NCBI RefSeq assembly: GCF_001039355.2
Contig: NW_019776188.1
Span: 1 to 64,000, forward strand
DNA: 64,000 bases
Reading direction: 5' to 3'
Source: Lingula anatina
Taxonomy: Eukaryota; Brachiopoda; Lingulata; Lingulida; Lingulidae
The notes under the pieces: model-generated
Seen by the model: the letters and a program-made list of their open reading frames with translations, nothing else
What the model was told of the DNA's origin: nothing
The model's database searches: none
Program-made: the position numbers and the translations under genes
Part shown: piece after piece, positions 24,708 through 37,000 of the stretch
Numbering within the stretch: position 1 is the first letter of the stretch
Layout: every line of letters begins with the position of its first letter

Positions 24708-25493
24708 CTCCCGCGCATACGGCATGTGGCCAATGCTTCTGCTTACTTATATATATAAGGCCCAGTATCGTATCCAACGGCAATCGTGTAAATTCTTCTA
24801 TTGTTTGAGGCCTGATATCGGTTGATGGCGTCATAGGCCCTACTGGGTGGCTGATTTTGCTGAATATTTGCCGTTGTACCCTGGATTGTAATGTCAGAGC
24901 CAGCAGGGTTGGAGATTGCGACGGCTGAGATGATGAGCGCAATCATCGCAACCAGAACACATGTCACTATGGTTACTGTCAGTATGCGACTGGCTGGAAG
25001 AAAGTATATTTAAGCACTTAATCAAATAAGAGACATTCGCAAGTGACAACTCTTAATAAGGATAAGAATGCACACTGTAGAAACCACCTGTGAAGTAAAT
25101 TGCTGTAGATTATCTCAGTGAAATGCGATGCGTTCAACGAAAGCTTATATCAAGAATGTAATAAGAGTTGATCATACTTTTACAAATTAGTAAATATGTT
25201 GGAACTTAAAGTTTGTTAAAACCACCATAGGAGCGTCAAATTTGGTAACCACATATTTTCCATGTTACCTTCCCTTTGGACTTTTATATTGTATTCATCA
25301 GTTATGTCATGATTCACATGTTCGCCAAATCATTCTTTGAAAAAAATCTCGCGTACATAAAAATAACTGATTTTATAAATCTTTTCTGGCTAAAGAAAAC
25401 ATTTATCAAAATATTTGGAAAGGCAGGATTACCTTCCAACTGGTTGGTTCTCGTCACATGATTGACATTACTGTCGCTCCTTGCATCTGACAT
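20553..25493 (-). CDS. Membrane-anchored SBP_bac_3-like protein, copy B, 335 aa
   Basis: Exons: E1 25433-25493 (ATG), E2 24747-24993, E3 24529-24578, E4 24289-24384, E5 23723-23881, E6 21659-21795, E7 20957-21179, E8 20553-20587 (TAA); 1008 nt, all GT-AG, phases 1,2,1,1,1,0,1. Residues 1-20 are cytosolic, about 24-47 a membrane segment, 48-78 a Gln/Pro stalk, and about 79-335 the solute-binding domain. Landmarks: RRIYTIAVGYDTGPYIYK (strand 1), GFLIGFNHDLIDAVCQEAGI (the GFDvDLa motif of the family), GWYDACTGWLTTRQRKQIFA with FSKPF (like TpeRkkvvdFSdPy), FNITGKKIG (hinge and domain 2), NGTVDVGLSTG, and MTRKDNDFNSKWNEGFEKL followed by SGRFRRLCDEA (C-terminal helices). About nine cysteines suggest extracellular disulfides. 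A role in binding a small ligand outside the cell is inferred. No pore segment as in glutamate receptors is present. Introns and copy number exclude bacterial contamination. Confidence 0.87.
21365..21393. repeat. (AT)n microsatellite
   Basis: About 14 AT units within intron 6 of copy B. The equivalent site in D (34863-34875) is short and interrupted. Confidence 0.85.
22380..22800 (+). pseudogene. LINE reverse-transcriptase relic in intron 5 of copy B
   Basis: On the + strand the reading LPLDLEKAFDSV followed by a stop and WKYIYFAMYHF matches the start of the palm domain of L1-type reverse transcriptases (LDfEKAFDSv-W). About 150 bases later comes a diverged GVRQGD-like part (GVSKRGILYS). It is multiply interrupted. 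The same relic lies in intron 5 of copy D. Confidence 0.7.
24627..24704. repeat. (TC)n and (AC)n compound microsatellite
   Basis: CT run 24629-24659 followed by an AC run 24671-24704, in intron 2 of copy B. Position is shared with the C/CA tracts of the sister copies. Confidence 0.9.
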
Positions 25494-27353
25494 CTTGAAT
25501 TTGAGGTCTCGAACAAGGACAAATGTAATGTAATCCCTATTCGTTCATGCTAGGCACTAATTATTCCTGTTAACATTAAAAAAAAGAACCAGCTTTCTTA
25601 TGCAAACGTGACTACTTTTTATACCCTACCAGGTGTGCACAAAGCCTGCAACCAGACACCGAGCACAAGTAAATAATATTCAAATGTTTGTGTTCACTCT
25701 TTTACTTGAAATAACAAGTCCCTTGATTAAAATGAACTGCTAATTAACAAAGTGGGAATTCATTAACGAACTGCAAAATCACGGTCTAAAAAGAGTATAA
25801 AAAGTCTACTTATCATAAAAACCATCCCTTAATTGATTCCAATGAAATATTGATTCAGATAAAAATTAAACCAGCCTTGGGAACGTCAACGGTGGTTGTT
25901 AACTGTCTGGCTTTGGACCTCAGCTTAATTCACATTCACTCCTGTCATAGACCACAGTATTGAAAATATTGTCACATTTTAAATGTTTTATACATGGTGT
26001 GGTATTATATTCAATCAGTGGAAAACGTCTGTACAGATTTCGCTCTGAATAAAGGTTTGATTTTTTAAAAAGAAAATTGAAAAACAAATGTTTCTTCACT
26101 TATGAACATCACTGTATAAGTACCCTTAAGACTGAAGTTAAAGCCCTAGGAATGCATTAATCAGCAAAAGCGAATAAAAAGTAAATTACAAGCATTTTTA
26201 CTCCTCTTAATCTTCATGGGATTTTATAGGTCAAAGCTATCACGGTTGCTAAGGTAAAACAGGTATTCTTTCCATTCCTAAATTCAACCACGTTATACTG
26301 TACATGTTCCAATAAACGTCTCAGGGCTTGCGTCCAAGTCAGCAAAGTTATCACGAACCAAAAGAAACCGCGTGAGTTGAAAAGCTGAGGTTTTTGCGTG
26401 TAAAACTTAATTTTCTACATGATTTCTGAAAAAGTAAAATATTTCGCAAATATGAACCTGCTGAACTATACCATTTTCATTCTGCTGAATGGGGTCGCAG
26501 CTAGTTAGATATGGCGCATACCGTTGGCTACGGACTCAACTTAATCCGAGTTTTATAATTGATGGATCCAGCTATAGTAATTCAAAATGTGTATTTGCCT
26601 GATACAATTTCCCCCACTCGTATTCGTAAAATATGCCTTCATGTATGTAAATACAACTTGAACAAAAGCATCACCTTTTTCAAATTTTGTTAATACATGT
26701 AAGTTAACCTATGGTCTTTGTCGTAGGCCAAAACGAGGCTATAATTTTCATTTATGCCCAAACAAAAAGTTTCAGAATTACCAGTTTCAAATATTTTAAC
26801 AAATTTTAGTTCTTAGCTTTATATAACCCATATAAATGCATTACCGCAGTCAGCACGGCACCGCTTGGTCGTTTTTCCTTTGCTAAATTAGTCTCTTAAA
26901 TAAAACCAGAAGCCTCGTGCGTCACATGAAAAATAAAAAATAAAATAGCTAGCTTATTTCGATTATAAAAAGTTCTGTTTTTCTTTTCCGAAGACGACAT
27001 TTCTTTCATGAGGCTGTTGATTTTGCCAAAAAAAGAAGTTAATAAAATTAGTCAATTGTAATGGTAATGAAATGATGATTACTATTAACTGCAGCGCTGA
27101 AGTTATGCATATAAATGTAATAAGCCTGTTGGAATTACAGTTGTGCTTCCTTAAAAAACACTGCGGGTCTGAACTTGATATCACTGGTGGTAATCCTTTC
27201 ATCAGCTTGAAATTCACACATTATCAATAAATTTTCAGTTCTATCCATTAGATTCCGTGGCCTCTTGTAAGTTCCACAAGTTGCCATAGAAGTTACGGAT
27301 GCCTCGTCCTGTGGTTTATCTATCAAGGTGAAGGTTACAGATCCCAGCTGTTG
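25494..27353. other. Duplicated intergenic DNA between copies B and C
   Basis: Promoter of B, then sequence collinear with 18600-20550 and 32100-34040. No independent gene is seen. Degenerate 42-bp units occur near 27300-27350. Confidence 0.65.
25600..25625 (-). promoter_or_regulatory. Octamer-like plus TATA promoter of copy B
   Basis: GGTATAAAAA (25616-25625, - strand) about 123 bases before the ATG, with GTTTGCAT (25600-25607), one base off the octamer. Confidence 0.55.
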
Positions 27354-27500
27354 TTAGGCATCCACACAGTCAATCTCACCGCGATGACCTGTTGAGACAA
27401 ACGTTACAATGTATGTGACGTTATATGAAATCACGTGCCGTGTCATGAATGTTATATTTATACATGAAGCATCACCTCAAGCGATATCTTAATTTGATAA

Positions 27501-28136
27501 TAATAATAATAATAATAATAATAATTTATTTTTCTATGGCGCATTCCATTAAAAATCTCAATGCGCCTTACAACATTCACTTAAAAGAGCTAAATAACAC
27601 AATACTAATATAAGAACACATTACAATTTTAAAGGACTAAGAACTAATTTAAAGAACCAATTATTCATATTCTAAAATGATAAGAACCTAAAGTGACAAC
27701 ATTTAAAATTAATCATAAAATTACAGTACACCTTATTAAAAACTAAAATTAACTATATGATAGCTACTGATAGGCTATTCTAAAAATATGAGTTTTCAAA
27801 AGCTTTTTAAAAGTATCTATGTCACCTGCTGCTCGTATTTCAGAGGGTAAAGTGTTCCAAACTTTGGGTGCATATATCATAAATGCCCTTTCACCGTAAA
27901 ATTTACCAGCTTTTTTCTCTAAGACACTGTGTTCTAAAAGTAAATGACTAAAAGTTGAAGACCTGGTAACTCTTCCATGCTGATGTTGCTTCATAAGTTC
28001 TGAGATATAAAGTGGTTTATTCTCAGTGACTGCTTTAAAAATGACACATAAAATTTTAAATAAAATTCTCTCTCTTACTGGAAGCCAGTGAAGTTCCATC
28101 AAAACAGGTGTTATATGCTCTCGGCTATTCCATCCC
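27501..28136 (-). mobile_element. 5'-truncated CR1/L2-like non-LTR retrotransposon tail
   Basis: On the - strand the piece encodes the extreme C-terminus of a non-LTR reverse transcriptase (ELHWLPVRERILFKILCV, then LWN-like VWNTLPSEIRAA and TFKKLLKTHIF) and ends in an (ATT)n tail. It is flanked by ATTTGATAA at 27492-27500 and 28137-28145. The empty site is seen in copy B near 20690 (TTAATTTGATAACTTTG). Confidence 0.88.
27764..28136 (-). pseudogene. Reverse-transcriptase C-terminal fragment of the CR1/L2-like insertion
   Basis: The open frame covers about 120 residues of the thumb/C-terminal region typical of CR1, L2 and RTE-X elements (WLPVRERI, FKAVTENKPLYISELM, GERAFMIYAPKVWNTLP). No palm domain or endonuclease is present; the rest was lost by 5' truncation. 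A few codons upstream of 28136 in the same frame come from host DNA. Confidence 0.85.
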
Positions 28137-29729
28137 ATTTGATAACTTTGTTTTTTCAATGTAATGATTTTGTTTTGATATCCTATAAGGGTAGCTTTGA
28201 CCGTAAAAAAAAAATAAATAAAAAAAAAATAAATAAAAAAAAAAAAAACATGGGCGTTGTTAACATCCCTTCGTTAGTCTTGAAAACAGCGTCTATTGTA
28301 GCGGATCCTTGCGACATCGTTTACATTACCTAGCCTGAATTTGCAATTATCAATATACGAACGGTAAATTAAGTAATAGATCCTTAATTATTATGAACAT
28401 ACTTAGTAATCAAAACTGCCTATTATTACTGACATTGTTAATCAATAGTATTTTTAGACGTACCGTGCTTACTCCGTGCCTCATCACATAGCCGTTTTTA
28501 AAAAACGTCCTGAAGAGAAAAGTTTTTCAAACCCTTCATTCCATTTGGAGTTGAAGTCATTGTCTTTACGGGTCATCATTCCAGGTGGTCCGGCATTCTT
28601 ACAGAACATGGGATCTGAGGGGAACTGTTGGATATTAGTGCCATTGATTTTGTTGGCCAAAACAGTCCCCATGCTAAAACCCACGTCTACCTGTAATGTT
28701 TAGGAAGTATTAAATGGTTGGTAAAGAATAGAGCTTATTTCACATTAATGAAAAGGGATCTGAACACTGGGATGTTGTGGGATTTAAAACATATTGGCGT
28801 ATTAAAAATAGTTACAAAAACAGGTAACATGGGAAAACACTCACAGTGCCGATTTGGATCATAGCCAGGAGTTTGTCAACCGTCTGGGCGTGGAAAACGT
28901 TGGAGTGCGGGACGTCTCTTCCAGCCACCTGGTCAAGTCCGGCCAGGCAGGCTTCGTTAGTGAACCAACCGCTTATCAGTCCTGTAATGAGTCGGCATGC
29001 ATGTTAACACCCATGGTCCGCTTTTAAAAGATTCATGTTTGTAGGCATAGGTCTGGTTAACTTTGATAGTCGCCGAAACAAAGTTTTTTATTTTTAATAT
29101 TAATGAAAGAGTTTATTGGTCAACAATTGACTTTAAAGACTAGACTTTAACCTGCAAATTGACATTGATTTTTGTTTGTTCTTTTTGAACCCAAAGTACA
29201 TCAATTGTAGTCTTACATGTATTACATGAAATCTCCCCCCCTCCCCACCCCTTGTAACTTGAGGGTAGACCTTGACATATATATATATTAAAACCTTAAC
29301 GGCCTGGTTTTAAGTTACATTTAGTCTTATCATCCTTACTTGGTGCATTCATAAAATGTAACCTTACAACTGAGCACCAAAGGGAACCAATATGAAAAAA
29401 AAGGTTCAAAAATATCAGGAGTTAATGAATTTTAATTGAGTTGGTAGTGGAAATCAAAATAAAATACTAATAACCTAGGTGAATGGCGTATCTTGTCTTA
29501 CAATGTAGTTTGACCTTCTTGGAATCGCAGATACAATAATTTGTGAAAATATTCCGTCAATTTAGATATTCTACAGTAGTTCGTGTCTATCTACCCGGTA
29601 TATTCCAATTAAATAGTAAAACCAGACCAAGACCAGGTACTCGTGATGAAAAGAACTGAAGTGAATAACTGGTTGGAGAAATTTCATCTCTAATTATTTC
29701 TTCTAATACGTGAATACAAGATGGCTCAC

Positions 29730-29888
29730 CTATTTTCTTTCCAGTGATATTGAATGGATTAAATCCAGGAAAGGCGTAGAAATAGACCTCGAATGGTTTC
29801 AAAAACGGCTTGGAAAATGCGAAAATCTGCTTCCGTTGACGTGTGGCCAGCCATCCGGTGCAGGCGTCGTACCAACCTTCCATAAGTC
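29730..29888 (-). other. Exon 5 of copy C, reference exon for ligand-site motif
   Basis: This exon encodes MEGWYDACTGWLATRQRKQ and FAFSKPFLKPFEVYFYAF. It is the best-conserved exon of the array (copies A-G) and contains the T-x-x-R motif whose Arg contacts the ligand carboxylate in bacterial amino-acid receptors. Assignment of that Arg is by eye alignment. Confidence 0.75.
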
Positions 29889-32063
29889 CTGAAATGATGC
29901 CATGTATAGGATTATTCAAAGTAAAATTTAAATTCTAATACTTGAATCCCAATATCAAGTTCAACTATAAATTACATGTATAAACAAAAGATAAACATAA
30001 AGAAAAAGCTTCAGTCCCAGTCCAATATAGCACGAAACAATCTCAGCTAAACTATACATTTTAGAATAAAACTGAACAAATTGTCTTCAACCTCGATCGC
30101 CATATTAAAGTCGACCTGACCAAAATGAATAGTTTTGTTGCCAGCTTTTCCAAACCACTTTATTTATTTTCTGACATTGAACTTTGTCAACTTCACTTCA
30201 CCCAGTCATGAAAAACTCTGCTTCTAAGCGCGTTTTTGAAAGAAAAACATAAAACGAAGCAATAAAAGAGACTTGTTTTAAGAACCAAATGCTTTGATAT
30301 AAATAAAAGAATGCTCCATACCTATCCCTCCTCTCTGTGGCTGCCCTTTCTCTGAAAACATGCAGTTGGTGGAAGGCTCCGTGACAATCCTGCAATCAAT
30401 TCCCGCCTCCTGACACACTTAAATAATAAATGACTAAATAAATAAATAATGATGAATTAAATAAATAAACAATGGACTTCTAAGTTGATATTTTAGATAT
30501 TGTTACCAAAGGATATTTAAACAAGAACCAAGCAAATTGTTCAAAAGAAAATTTTGATTACCTGCGCCTATTAGGTCGTGACCGAATCCGACTTGAAACC
30601 CGCTGTCGTCACTGAAAAGTTATACGGACAGTTTAAGTTATCAGGTTTGCATATTTTACGCACTTCATCCTTCGCTTTTGCCCCCCCCCCCCCCCACCCC
30701 ACACACACACACGCACATCTACCCCGTAATGTGAGCTATATTTCTGCTTATTTCTGCTTACCTATATACATAAGCCCCAACATCGAATTCAGTGGCCACT
30801 GTGTAAATTCTCCTTCTATTGGAAGCATGACACTGGCTGGCGTCATAGGTACTGGGTGAGTATGCTACTGCAGGCTGGGGAGTTTGTCGAGGACTTGTCG
30901 TTTTACCCTGGACTGTAATGTCGGAGCCAGCGGGTTTGGAGATTGCGACGGCTGAGATGATGAGCGCAACTATCGCAATCGGAACACATATTGCTATGGT
31001 TATTGTCGTGGTGGCTGAAAGAGAAGAAATAAAGGGATTAACCGAAAAATTATTTTCTCCCTGCATGTGTGAGCTTCCGTACATTCACCATGGTAGAAGT
31101 TTGACAGCCAGAAGGGCGTGACACTATCGATGACACCCCTTATACACCCACGGTCAATAAGAAGCGACAAACAGTTTCGCCGACGAATTTTTCTTTAATA
31201 GAAATGTTTTATATTTTGATTTCAGTCCATACGTATCATATTCTTACTCCTCTGTATATGTTTACAGAACTGGATCTGCTGGTCATATATCAAAGATTTT
31301 ATGGATATTATATCAACAGATTTTGTATTGGGCGTTACTGTCGCTGGCATTGCTCTCCATAATGGCGAAACTTGTATGATTTATTTATGTCAATAAAGAG
31401 ATGGGAAATAACAAATAGTTGTCAGGAAAGAACTATATGGATCACACAGCAGTTCTGTTGCGGTTAGCAAAACGTGATTTCTGAAGATTAGTGTCAATAT
31501 TATACCGTCGCATTTTTTTTAAAAATGAAATAAATCAATACAGAGTGCTTCTAACTTCATTCCTACAACCAATATAATACGTAAATATTATCTAAAATTT
31601 GGCATTCATCTTTTAAAATGGTGTATTTAAACATAATCAAGTACTTAAAGCGCGCGTGAATAGTCATTTGACGTCGCTATTGTTGCTTAGACGAGGGACA
31701 TGTCTAGCGTATGGATAAGTATGTAATGTACGTGATGCCTTAATGCCCAGTAAAACATTGTTCACATAAAAAAAAAAATATATATATATATATATGCAGT
31801 GATCAAATAATATGGTATACGTCCCAACGCAAAAGCTCTAATAGAGTAAACACTTTCAATATTTTTTTCAGTTTGAAAATTGTGGCCTGAAGTACTGTAC
31901 GTTACCGTATATGTGTGCTTATGGATGAAAGCCATCACTGGTTAGACGAGCAATAAACCGCAAATCACTTTTTACTATCTTGTGCAAATCTTTTCTAAGA
32001 CAAATTACCTTGGATGGTTCTCGTCACATGGTTGACATTGGTGTCACTCCTTGCATCCGACAT

Positions 32064-34042
32064 CTTGGATTAGAGGTCTTGAGTAAGGACAAATGTAATA
32101 TAATCTCTATCTGTTCATGCTAGGCACGGATTGTGCCTGTTAACATTAAAAAGAGTAAAAAAGAACCAGCTTACTTATGCAAGTGTGACTACTTTTTATA
32201 CCCTACCAGGTGTGCATAAAGCCTGCAACCAAAACCGAGTACTGTTGAATAACATTCAAATGTATGTGTTCACACTTTTACTTGAAATAACAAGTCACTT
32301 GATTAAAATATACTGCCAATTAACAACGTGTAAAATCACTAACGAACTGCAAAATCACGGTCTAAAAAGTTTAATCACAGAGCAAGAAAAAGCGTACTTA
32401 TCATAAAAAACATCCATGAATTTATTCCAATGAAGTACTGATTCAGAAAAAAAAAGCAGTAAACCAACCTTGAGGACGTCAATAGTGGTTGCTTACTGTC
32501 TGGCCTTGGACCTCAGCTAAATTGACATCCTCCTCCAGTCAGAGACCACAGTATTAAAAATATTGGAATATTTTTAATGTTCTATACATGGTGTGGTATT
32601 AAATTCAATCAGTGGAAGAAGTCTGTGCAGATTTCGCTCTAAACAAAGATGTGACTTTTTTAGAAAATTGATAAGCAAATGTTTCTGTATAAGTTCCCTT
32701 TAGACTGAAGTTCACGCCATAGGAATGCATTAATCAGCAAAAGCAAATAAAAAGTAAATTACAAGCATTCTTACTCCTCTTTATCTTCATGAGATTTTTT
32801 AGGTCAAAGCTGTCACGGTTGCTTAGGTAAAACAGGTATTCTTTCCATCCCTAAATTCAACCACGTTATACGCGTTCCAATACACGTTTAATTGTCTCAG
32901 TGCTTGAGTCCAAGTCAGCAAAGTTATCACGAACCAAAAGAACCCGCGTTAATGGCTATGAGTTGAAAAGCTGAGGTTTTTTCGTTTGAATCTTTATTTT
33001 CTACATGGTTTCTGAAAAAGTAAAATATTTCGCAAATGAACCTGCCGAACTATACCATTTTCATTCTGCTGAATAGGGTCGCAGCTAGTTAGATATGGCG
33101 CATACCGTTGGCTACGGACTCAACTTAATCCGATTTTTAATTGATGGATCCAGCTGTAGTAATTCAAAATGTGTATTTGCCTGATACACTATCCTCCTCT
33201 CATATTTGTAAAATATGCCTTCATGTATGTAAATACATGTATAACAACTTAAACAAAAGCATCACCTTTTTCAAATTTTGTTAATACATGTAAGTTAACC
33301 TATGGTCTTTGTCGTAGGCCAAAACGAGGCTATGCCCAAACAGGAAGTGTCAGAATTACCTATTTTAAACATTTTAACAAATCGTAGTTCTTAGCATTAT
33401 ATAACCCACTTCTCCTTACCGCAGTCAGCACGGCGCCGCCTGGTCGTTTTTTCTTTGCTAAATTAGTCTATTAAATTAAAAAAGGAGTCTTATGAAAAAT
33501 AAAAATAAAACAGCTTGTTTCGATTATAAACATTTCTTTCATGAGACTGTTGATTTTGTCAAAAACAAAAAAAGAACTTAATAAAATTAGTCAATTGTAA
33601 TGGTAATTGTCAACTGCAGCACTGAAGTTATGCATATACATGTAATAAGCCTGTTGGAATTACAGTTGTGCTTCCTTAAAAAACACTGCGGGTCTGATAT
33701 CGTTGGTAGTCATCTTTTCATCACTATGAAATTCGCACATCATCAATAAATTTTCGATTCTATCCATAAGTTTCATTTATAAATTTCGCCTTGGCTTCTT
33801 GTAAGTTCCACAAGTTGCCATTAAAGTTACGGACGCCTAGTCCTGTGGTTTAGCTTTCAAACTGAAGGCCAAGTGATCTAGACATCAGGTTCAGTTTACG
33901 GCCGCCCATATCCTTGTTTTAACCATCAAGGTGAAGGTTACAAATTCCTATATTTCTGTGTTGTAACAATCAAGGTCAATGTAACGGATGCATTGTTTTG
34001 TGATTCAGCAATCAAGGTGAAGGCTACAGATCCCAGCTGTTG
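32064..34042. other. Duplicated intergenic DNA between copies C and D
   Basis: Collinear with 18600-20550 and 25500-27350; no gene seen. Degenerate 42-bp units occur at about 33830-34035. Confidence 0.65.
32177..32202 (-). promoter_or_regulatory. Octamer-like plus TATA promoter of copy C
   Basis: GGTATAAAAA (32193-32202, - strand) about 130 bases before the ATG; ACTTGCAT (32177-32184) is one base off the octamer. Confidence 0.55.
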
Positions 34043-37000
34043 TTAGGCATCCACACACTCTATCTCACCGCGATGACCTGTTGAGACAAACGTTACAATG
34101 TATGTGACGTTGGATGAAATCACGTGTCGATCATGAATGTAATATTTATACATGAAACATTACCACAATTAAGCCATATCTTAATCTGATAACTTTTTTT
34201 CAATGTAATAATTTTGTATTGATATTCTATAAGGGAAGCTTCGACTGAGGAAAAAAAATATTGGCTTTGTTAACAATCCTTTGTTAGTCTTGAAAACAGA
34301 ACCTCTTGTGGCGGTTTCTTTCGACACTGCTTACATTACCTAACCTGTACAGTGTATATTTGCAGTTATCAATATACGTATTGTAAATTAAGTAATAAAT
34401 CCTTAGTTATTAAGAGCATACTACTGGTAATTATAAATAATCAAAACTGCCCAGACGTACCGTGTTTAATCCGTGCCTCATCACATAAGCGTTTAAAACG
34501 TCCTGAAGAAACAAGTTTCTCAAACCCTTCATTCCATTTGGAGTTGAAGTCATTGTCTTTACGGGTCATCATTCCAGGCTGTCCAGCATTCTTACAGAAC
34601 ATGGGATCCGAGGGGAAGTGTTGGATATTAGTGCCATTGATTTTGGTGGCCAAAGCAGTCCTCGCGCTAAAACCCACGTCTACCTGTATATTAGGAAGTA
34701 TTAAATGATTGGTAAAGAAAACATCAAATTTCGACATCACTGAAAAAGGTTCATAATTGTCGAGAGCTGATGCGCCTCAATGTATTTAACCGCTGAAATT
34801 CATTAGATGATCTTGAAAACGTATTTGGTTGTAATAACAAATGAATGACGATGGTAAAGCTGGAATATATTTTATACATACAGCATCTGTTTAAACAGTT
34901 AAGACTGAGAGGGTTACTTAGTGATGCGAAATATTTCACGTATATATGCAGCTTAACCAGTAGATCATAGTAGCGAGTAGCCTAACGTAGCTTTTCTGGC
35001 CAATGTTAAGTCATAAAGCTTATTTCACAATAATGAAAAGGGGTGAAGTCTGAACACTGGGATGCTGTGGGATTTAAAACACATGGGCGTATTAAAAAGA
35101 GTTACAAAAAGAGGTAGCATGGGAAAAACACTCACAGTTCCGTTCTGGATCATAGCCACGAGCTCGTCAACCGTCTGGGCGTGGAAAACGTTGGAGTGCG
35201 GGACGTCTCTTCCAGCCACCTGGTCCAGTCCGGCTAGACAGGCTTCGTTAGTGAAGAGCCCGCTTATCAGTCCTGTAAGGAGTTAGCATGCATGTTAACA
35301 CCCATGGGCCGCTTTAGAGACTCGTTTGTAGGCATAGCCCTGGTCAATTTTGTTAGCCGACAAAACAAAGTCCAATTTTGGATATTGGTCACAGAGCTTA
35401 TTGGTCAACGGTTGACTTTTAACACTCAACTTTGTCTATGCCAATTTTAATTCCGAGGCCGATTCTGACTTTTTTGACGTCGTTAAGGGAACAGGTGTCG
35501 GCTTGCGGTTTATTTCATAATAGAACTTTAAAGCGAAAATTGGCCTTGACTTTTGTTTATTGTTTTTCTACCCAAGATACAGCAATTGTAGTTTTATTAC
35601 ATGAAAGCCCCATTCAAGGCAAGGCGTTGCTGTTGTTTCAGATCTATAGATGCGTACATGCACTGTATTTAATGGTATCCAATACGGCATCTTCGCGCCA
35701 AATGCTATCCCCCCCCCTCCCAGAAAAATAAAGCAAGTGTGTAAGAACCACAAATGATTTAGACCGCCAAAGTCCTCCTTGACAATTCCATGGACATATG
35801 AACTGAAGTTATTTATACTTAAAAAGATTTATTATTCCTAATAGCAGATGCCTTTAAGAAGCAAATGCGGGGTGACAGCTAGAGATAAAAAGTTCATTTC
35901 CTTCCTTTTTTGTCCCTGCAATTGTCGCCTTTTGTCCCAAAGCACCCAAACCAACATTCTTTCTTCTGTTACAATAGGTTGAGAAAAGGCTTTTGATTCC
36001 GAATAGTGGAAATATATTTATTTTGCAATGTATAATTTTTAAAGTTTTATTGGAGACATTCAAAGTGTATCAAAACCCTATTCTCTTATGTTTCCGCTGT
36101 TGTTGGATATGATGGACATCTCGGGGTCGCTAGGGGTCTCAATCAGGGGGATCCTCTATTCCTGTAAATATCCATTATCTGAATAGAAGTGTTCAGTACT
36201 GCGGTCAAATTTGACGTAAACATTTATGTAAAGAGATCTTACTTAGTCTGAATACGACATTACACGATACGCTGATGGCAACATATTGAGATGCTCTTCA
36301 TCGTACTTTAAGCACGAATGAGGACCAGCCGATTTTAGAGATGAGTTAAGGCAGGCGTTCTTAAGTGTTGGGTTCATCTGAGCCAACAAACAGCAGAAAC
36401 GGGTTCTGTTAGAACCTCAAGAATAGAGGACGTGTGTGACAGCTCCCCGAGATAATGACTATGTCATTAAATTTTTAATAGTACATATCACCTTTGGATA
36501 ACCGCTTTTCTGATCTAATTCCTGTTTTTCTTAACATTAACTTTTTCCATAATTTGCCGATTATTTAACCATAATTGATCACGAAAAGGTACAAAAGGAA
36601 GAAAAAATCCCCAAAAATTATTTAAATTTGTAACTTGAGGGTTGACCTTGAAATTATATTAAAACACCAACGAGCTGGTGAAATCTCACATGCAGTATTC
36701 TTAAAGATTTGGATCAAAGATAGATGACGTCATGCAGGTTCCATAGGTTTGTGGCAGCTACACGACATCCTTATTTGGTGTTGGAATTTTTCATGAAATG
36801 TAACATTACAACTGAGCACCAAAAAGAACCAAAATGAAAAAAAAAAAAACGTTTAAAATATCAGGAGTTAATGAATTTAAATTGAGTTAATAGTTGAAAT
36901 AAAAATAAAATACTAATAACCTAGGTGAATGGCGAATCTTGTCTTACATTGTAGTTTGACCTTTTTGGAATCGCAAATACATTAATTTGTGAAAATATTC

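Larger units (their letters stand above)
27354..32063 (-). pseudogene. Membrane-anchored SBP_bac_3-like protein, copy C (frameshift in exon 7)
   Basis: Exons: E1 32009-32063 (ATG), E2 30762-31014, E3 30562-30611, E4 30322-30417, E5 29730-29888, E6 28845-28981, E7 28464-28690, E8 27354-27388. E1-E6 are open and closely match copies A and D, with a shortened E1 (18 codons, in frame) and Gly for Asp in the DLIDA motif of E3 (DLIGA). E7 is 227 nt instead of 223: between the GRF and RLCDEA parts, 7 bases stand where B has 3. The frame shifts and ends in RFLKTAM then TGA, losing the C-terminal helix and E8. A shortened protein of about 320 residues could still be made. A CR1/L2-like tail is inserted in intron 7. 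Confidence 0.8.

Noticed and set aside
24559-24942. 127-codon - strand frame with His/Ser/Cys-Val runs
   Set aside because: Out-of-frame reading of exon 2 of copy B continuing into the CT/CA microsatellite.
28476-28703. + strand frame opposite exon 7 (also at 20857, 34352, 44585, 51101)
   Set aside because: The antisense of exon 7 stays open in several copies because the exon is conserved; no splice logic or family supports it.
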